This document shows positions 6,984-11,238 of a stretch of 11,238 nucleotides of DNA, piece after piece. A program made the position numbers and the translations under genes. How positions within the stretch are numbered: the stretch's first letter is position 1; each line of letters opens with the position of its first letter. The notes beneath the pieces are model-generated. The model was not told where the DNA came from and made no database searches. It saw only the letters and a program-made list of their open reading frames with translations. The stretch covers positions 564,691-575,928 of the forward strand of contig WELB01000054.1 of the NCBI GenBank assembly GCA_009602725.1, read 5' to 3'. This DNA comes from Spirogloea muscicola (taxonomy: Eukaryota; Streptophyta; Zygnematophyceae; Spirogloeales; Spirogloeaceae).

Positions 6984-9900
6984 TTACTCGTCCACCTCCG
7001 CAGCGACTTCCTTGATGAGCTCTGCCTTGAACTCCTCGAAGCTGCCAGGGTAGCTTGTTATCGTCCCATTGTCGACCACCCAGATTTGACTCCGCTCCTC
7101 ATCCTCGCACACCCTGTGGAAGCATCAATCGTCACTTGCACAATTGTCAAACTCACCACAACAAGAAGCAATCAGCCTGGAGCACAAACCCATTGATCCG
7201 GTCGTGCTCCAGCCTCTGCAGGCAGCGCTGAAATCTGTACATCACCAAAGAGCTGAGTCGAGTCATCACTTTGCTCGGCAGGACAGGAGCATCCTACCTG
7301 GAAATAAGACGGGAGTCGTGGCTGACAAGGACCACGCCGCCCGTGAACTCATCCAACGCGTCAGCCAAGGCATCAATACTCTGCACATAGGTGAGCTCAG
7401 TGAGCCACGAGACAAGAAGCGACTAGTCCCCCAGTCATCAGTAATGCAAGCCCAATGCAAGATATTCCTCATAGCAGCTTAGATTGCTAGCCTCACCTGC
7501 ATGTCAAGATGATTAGTTGGCTCGTCAAGCAGGAGAATGTGGGGCCGGGCCATGGAGATGGAGGTGAACACAACGCGCGCTTTCTGGCCCCCAGAAAGCT
7601 TGACGATCGGAGTGAGGTGGTTGTGACTGGGCAACCCAAATTTGCCGAGCTTTGCTCGCACGGCTTCCTGCTTGCTGGGACCCTCCTGGTCAGGGTACAG
7701 GCGCAGCAAGTACTGGACCGGCGTCTCGTCGAAGGTCAGGAGGTCGACAAAATGCTGCCCACAGTGTGCACAGTGCCACGAGTGATGAGAGTGCCAAGAA
7801 TACTCTGTATGCAGCACCTGGTCGCATTTATTGCACAAATTACTGGTCTACCAACTTTCATCTAGACACATCCGTATTCACAGTCACAAGAGTGTGTCTT
7901 GGTCACCTGAGAGTAGCGCCCTATTCTCAGCTTCTGGCTTTGCCGGGACTCTCCTTCCGTAGGTTGCAAGTCGCCTGCGAGTAGGTTGAGGAGCGTAGAC
8001 TTGCCCGCACCATTGGGCCCGACAATGGCCACTCGCGTGCCCATGTCAACGCCCAGGTCGATGCCTTTGAGGCCAAAGTCGGGCCGCCCTGGATAGGCGA
8101 ATGCAACGTCCTTGAGCTGGAGGAGCGGTGGTGCGAGCTCCGTTGGCTCTGGGAAGTGGAATTCCACGCTGCATCACAGGGACACCCAAGCTTGAATCAA
8201 TCAGTCATGCACTTTGCTGCACACTGAGCCATACGCACCTGACCAAGCCAGAGCACCCATAAGATGGCAACAATTCATCAAGCATTGCTTGTGCCCAGCC
8301 ATTTGCACAATCTAGCTGTGTGACTATGTGTGGCAATGTTGACACTAAGTACAGGGCGCTGTTTGCTCAAATCAGTCCAGCAAGAGGGCAGCAAGATCTT
8401 GTACCAACAGCGCTGCTCACCTGTAGTCGCGCCACCTGCGAGGGGCTTCCCTCGGCTCCTCGTCCTCCTCGGCAGCTGCACTCCTGCCTTTCCCCTTGCT
8501 CTTTGCCTCCTTGGCTGCGTTGAATTTGGCCCGGTCCTTCACTTTGTCCTGCACCGCTTTGCTGCCCGACTTCTTCGCAGCCCTCATCTGCTTCTCGTAC
8601 GTCTCGAACTTCTTGTTGTTCTCTCGTCTTTTCTGCTCGTACATTTCCTCGAACGCCTCAAAATTGCCCTGGCCAGAGGACAACCAATGGCAGAAAGCTA
8701 TGCATTTTTCTCAGATCATTCCTTGCACACACATTCTCATCCAATCTAGGAGATCTAAGCAACTCATTTGAGTTGCCCAAGGCTCGCCAGAGTCCCTTGA
8801 ATAGGTCCTTCACAGTTCTAGACTTGTCTCCACCTTGTAAAATTGGAGCTTTTCGTCATGGAGGTGAATGATGTCAGTGCAGACAGAGTTGAGGAAGTCC
8901 CGGTCGTGAGACACTACAATGAGCGTCTTCTTCCAGCGCATGAGGTACTCCTCCAACCACACAACTGCCCGCAGGTCAAGGTGATTGGTCGGCTCGTCCA
9001 GCAGGAGCAGCGTCGGCTGCACATAGAGGGCGCGCGCCAGCGAGATGCGCATCCGCCAGCCTCCGCTAAAGAACTTCGTTGGCCGGGCCTGCAAGAGACA
9101 GCGCCACAGAGGACAGTGTGATCTTCATGCTCTCTTTCATTAGTCTGTGGAGATTAGTCTGTGGAAAATTAGTCTGTGAAATGGACTGTTCTCAAAAGGA
9201 TGGGTGCAATGACATGCAGCTCTGACTAGAGAGAGCAAGTACTGATGCGGCAGAATCGTGGCAGTTACCTGCATGTCTTTGCTGAAGCCCAGGCCTGCGA
9301 GAATCTTGGAGGCGCGGGCCTCGGCGGCCTCAGCGCCAATTTCCCTCATCTGCTCATACACGGCGGCGAGCTTCTCGCCGGCGCTTGCTACCTCAGCATC
9401 CACTGCCTCTAGCTTACTTGCTGCCGGCTCCTTGGCCATGCCATTCCTGTGGTCCTCCTCCTCTTCCTCCTCATTGTCAGAATGCTGCTCACTTTCATCC
9501 TCATGGACGTTTGACCGCAGGTTGCCATTGGCACTGCCGCTAACAACCATGCCACTACTGCCACTAGTCGCGCCATCGGCTCCATTGATGTCCCTCTCAG
9601 CAAGCTCCCTCAGCCTGGCCTCCTCAGCGCGCAGCCGCATGAGCTCCTCATCGGCCGACACGACGGCCGCCAGCGCCGCGACGTCGTCGCCCACGACCTC
9701 CTGCTCCACCAGGAGCACGTCAATGTTTCGGGGCACGGGGATCTGGCGCCGCGCCAGGAGCTTCATGAGCGTCGACTTGCCCTTGCCGTTGGGGCCCACC
9801 AGACCGTACCTTCGCCCGTGCACAATGGTCAGCGACGCATTCCGGAACAGCTCCTTGCCCCTTGCTGACACTGAGAAGTTCTCAACCTGCGGCAAGACGA

Positions 9901-10504
9901 GGACGTGGCACGGTCGAGCTGAGCAACGTAAGACCACCACCAGAAAGCCCTCGATGACCTCTCGAACCTTAAGTATCAGAGGCAGCTTCTGTCTGGAGGT
10001 CACAGACCAGCAAAGTAGCATTGTCGGCTGATAAAGACACATTCTCCAGCTTGGTTAAGCCCTCAACCCTCGATTGCTGTTTGACTCGTGCGCAAAGAAG
10101 CACGTCTGGATGCGACTGCGGCTTTCGGATCACTCGCTCGAGGCACTCGCTCAGCACGTCTGCGAGCAAGCCGGCAGCTCGATGGCCGCCAGGAAGCGGC
10201 CTGGCTGCCAGCAGCCGCAGCGAGCTAGACCTTTGCATGGACATCGCAGACGACGGCCAGGAACGGCGGCGGGCTTGCCTTGATGTCGCGGGCGCCGCCA
10301 GCGCCAGTGGCGGCGGCGCCGTCGGCATCATCAGCCTCGAGCGCCGAGGAGCGGGCGCCGAGGACGACTGAGAAGGCGCTGGTGTCGTCGTCGCGCAGGG
10401 CCTCCTCGCGCGCGGCCTTGTGCGCCTGCGCCGCCGCCTGGTCCTTCTTCTCCCGCTTCCGCAGCTCCCGCTCCGTGACGACGCCCAGGCTCAGCGCCGC
10501 ACCT

Positions 10505-10541
<37 letters not shown>

Positions 10542-10554
10542 GCGCGGCAGCCAT
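6984..10554 (-). CDS. ABCF4: ABC-F family ATPase, plant ABCF4/GCN20 type, eight exons
   Basis: Soluble protein with two ABC ATPase domains and no membrane segment; ABCF members act on ribosomes in translation and its stress control. Exons in order: 10554-10279, 9886-9269, 9088-8834, 8668-8421, 8168-7907, 7754-7497, 7380-7298, 7113-6984. The sum is 710 codons including TAA; all phases join. Domain 1: Walker [10 protein letters not shown] (about 123-131), signature FSGGWR (about 305-310), Walker B LLLLDEP (325-331), switch His in VVSHD (359). A basic, Lys-rich interdomain linker follows (about 384-465, [15 protein letters not shown]). Domain 2: GPNGAGKST (516-524), LSGGQ (606-610), ILLLDEP (626-632), VLVSHD. 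The C-terminus is acidic, ending AAEVDE. The ATG at 10554 has a strong context (GCCATGGC) and precedes a 13-glycine run. The N-terminus is shorter than in land plants. Intron 1 appears to be GC-AG. An acidic insert sits in domain 1. Confidence 0.95.
9139..9178. repeat. Triplicated ATTAGTCTGTG motif in an ABCF intron
   Basis: Three copies starting at 9139, 9153 and 9168, spaced 14-15 bp apart, in the intron 9089-9268. Confidence 0.85.
9887..10278 (-). other. Probable GC-AG intron 1 of the ABCF gene
   Basis: Exon 1 reads ...ARDIK and exon 2 reads [10 protein letters not shown], which are contiguous in plant homologues. The base pair after AAG (10279) is GC, in AAG/GCAAGC, which matches the consensus of rare GC donors. 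The acceptor is GCCGCAG/GTT at 9887. A GT donor 48 nt further (AAG/GTCTAG, exon end 10231) is also in phase 0 and would add 16 residues. Confidence 0.7.
10501..10539 (-). repeat. Polyglycine-encoding GGC repeat in ABCF exon 1
   Basis: Thirteen consecutive Gly codons, mostly GGC, at residues 6-18 right after the start. The tract is likely length-variable between strains. Confidence 0.9.
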
Positions 10555-10826
10555 GGCTCGATGCTTGGCTGGCACGGGAGCGCTCCGGGGGGATCGAGCT
10601 GAGGCCCACGGGCAGCCGTCCGATCTGACGATCGGATCCTTCTCGCTCCCGGGGCCCAGCAACCGTCCGATTCGCCTTGCCTGGATAAGAAGGCCTTAAG
10701 GAATTTAGCTTTGGGGTTCGGAGTCAGGAAATGCTTTTCTCCGCAGAACTGCACACTCCTCCACCCCCTAGCCCTTCCTGTCAATCTCGGCCCTTGAGAC
10801 CTTGGTTAAAATATGGCTAGAAGGAA

Positions 10827-10950
10827 GACTCTTTCAGTGGAGGGCAAGGGCTGTGATGGGCCAGCCCAAGAATGACAAAGTTCGAGGGGCCCATTCTTTT
10901 GGGGGTGGGCTTTTCACAGCCCCTCCTTTCCAGCAGCTAATCTGTCGGAT
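10827..10950. repeat. MITE-like dispersed repeat, copy 2
   Basis: The left segment 10827-10875 (GACTCTTTCAGTGGAGGGC..., ...CCAGCCCAAGAATGA) matches 385-433. The right segment 10892-10950 (CATTCTTTTGGGG..., TTCACAGCC, then GCTAATCTG) matches 493-533 more loosely. The two arms form an imperfect inverted repeat starting GGCTGTGA and ending TCACAGCC. Confidence 0.6.
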
Positions 10951-11030
10951 CTGAGGCTCCTCACTCGTAGCTACTGAAGAAGAAGTGGGCACTCCAAATA
11001 GAAGAAAGGGCTCGCCCGTTGAGGATAGGA

Positions 11031-11060
11031 GCTGGACAAGCCAGCCCAAAAAAGAATGAA
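11031..11060. repeat. Dispersed repeat, left-arm fragment
   Basis: GCTGGACAAGCCAGCCCAAA followed by AAAGAATGA repeats the CCAGCCCA-GAATGA core of the left arms at 408-433 and 10849-10875. A right arm is not visible before about 11100. Confidence 0.45.
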
Positions 11061-11238
11061 CAAAGAACGAGAAGGGGGCCAGAGGAAGCCAGAGGAAGCG
11101 CTAAGAAACCAAAGCACACAAAGAAAGAAAGCAGCTACAAATTACTCAGTAACCCCTGCTAAGCAGCCGCAAATCAGAGAGGCTAGGGTCCTGGAAGTGG
11201 GTCCCCTGGACAGAGCCAGAGGCAGCAGCGAGGGCTCT

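Larger units (their letters stand above)
10555..11238. other. 5' flank of the ABCF gene, no gene seen
   Basis: Presumed 5' UTR and promoter of ABCF to about 10800, with no clear TATA box near the start. Beyond that lie copies of the dispersed repeat and A/G-rich sequence, including a direct repeat GCCAGAGGAA near 11079-11098. No supported coding region on either strand. Confidence 0.6.

Noticed and set aside
9258-10031. 257-codon plus-strand open frame
   Set aside because: It is antisense to ABCF exon 2, which carries clear Walker A and conserved sequence. The Ser/Leu-rich content is a shadow of that coding strand.
1-11238. CRISPR arrays, phage defence genes, tRNA or rRNA genes
   Set aside because: No spaced direct-repeat array, no defence-protein motifs, and no tRNA or rRNA signature sequences were seen on either strand.

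Overview
This is a nuclear window from a green-lineage eukaryote, most likely a GC-rich green alga. Genes are broken by many short introns (about 110-390 nt) with good GT-AG borders whose phases join exactly. The three recognisable proteins most resemble land-plant and green-algal plastid proteins. Intergenic DNA carries CCG/GGC triplet runs and a dispersed, partly palindromic repeat. I cannot name the species.

Layout. Positions 1-160 hold a CCG-rich stretch that may belong to a gene running off the left edge, with a cluster of G-box (CACGTG) sites beside it. Positions 160-1160 are intergenic and contain one copy of the dispersed repeat. Minus strand 1161-4062 encodes a plastid FtsZ in eight inferred exons (about 433 residues). 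Positions 4063-4709 are a candidate divergent promoter region. Plus strand, up to 6551, encodes a CPBP-type (CAAX/Rce1-like) intramembrane protease; five exons from 5235 are solid and the 5' end is unresolved. A perfect 20-bp-arm hairpin starts one base after its stop. Positions 6596-6983 separate it from the converging next gene and contain a 72-bp tandem duplication. Minus strand 6984-10554 encodes a complete ABCF protein of the plant ABCF4/GCN20 type in eight exons (709 residues), with one apparent GC-AG intron. Positions 10555-11238 are its upstream flank, with more dispersed repeat.

FtsZ forms the stromal division ring of the plastid. CPBP proteases in plants are often plastid membrane proteins, and the divergent FtsZ/protease pair could share regulation. 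ABCF proteins are soluble tandem-ATPase proteins acting at the ribosome, with no obvious functional link to the other two. I see no viral, prokaryotic, CRISPR or transposase-coding system. The points most worth following up are the mixed FtsZ class features, the GC-AG intron with a competing in-frame donor, the hairpin abutting a stop codon, and the MITE-like repeat family.
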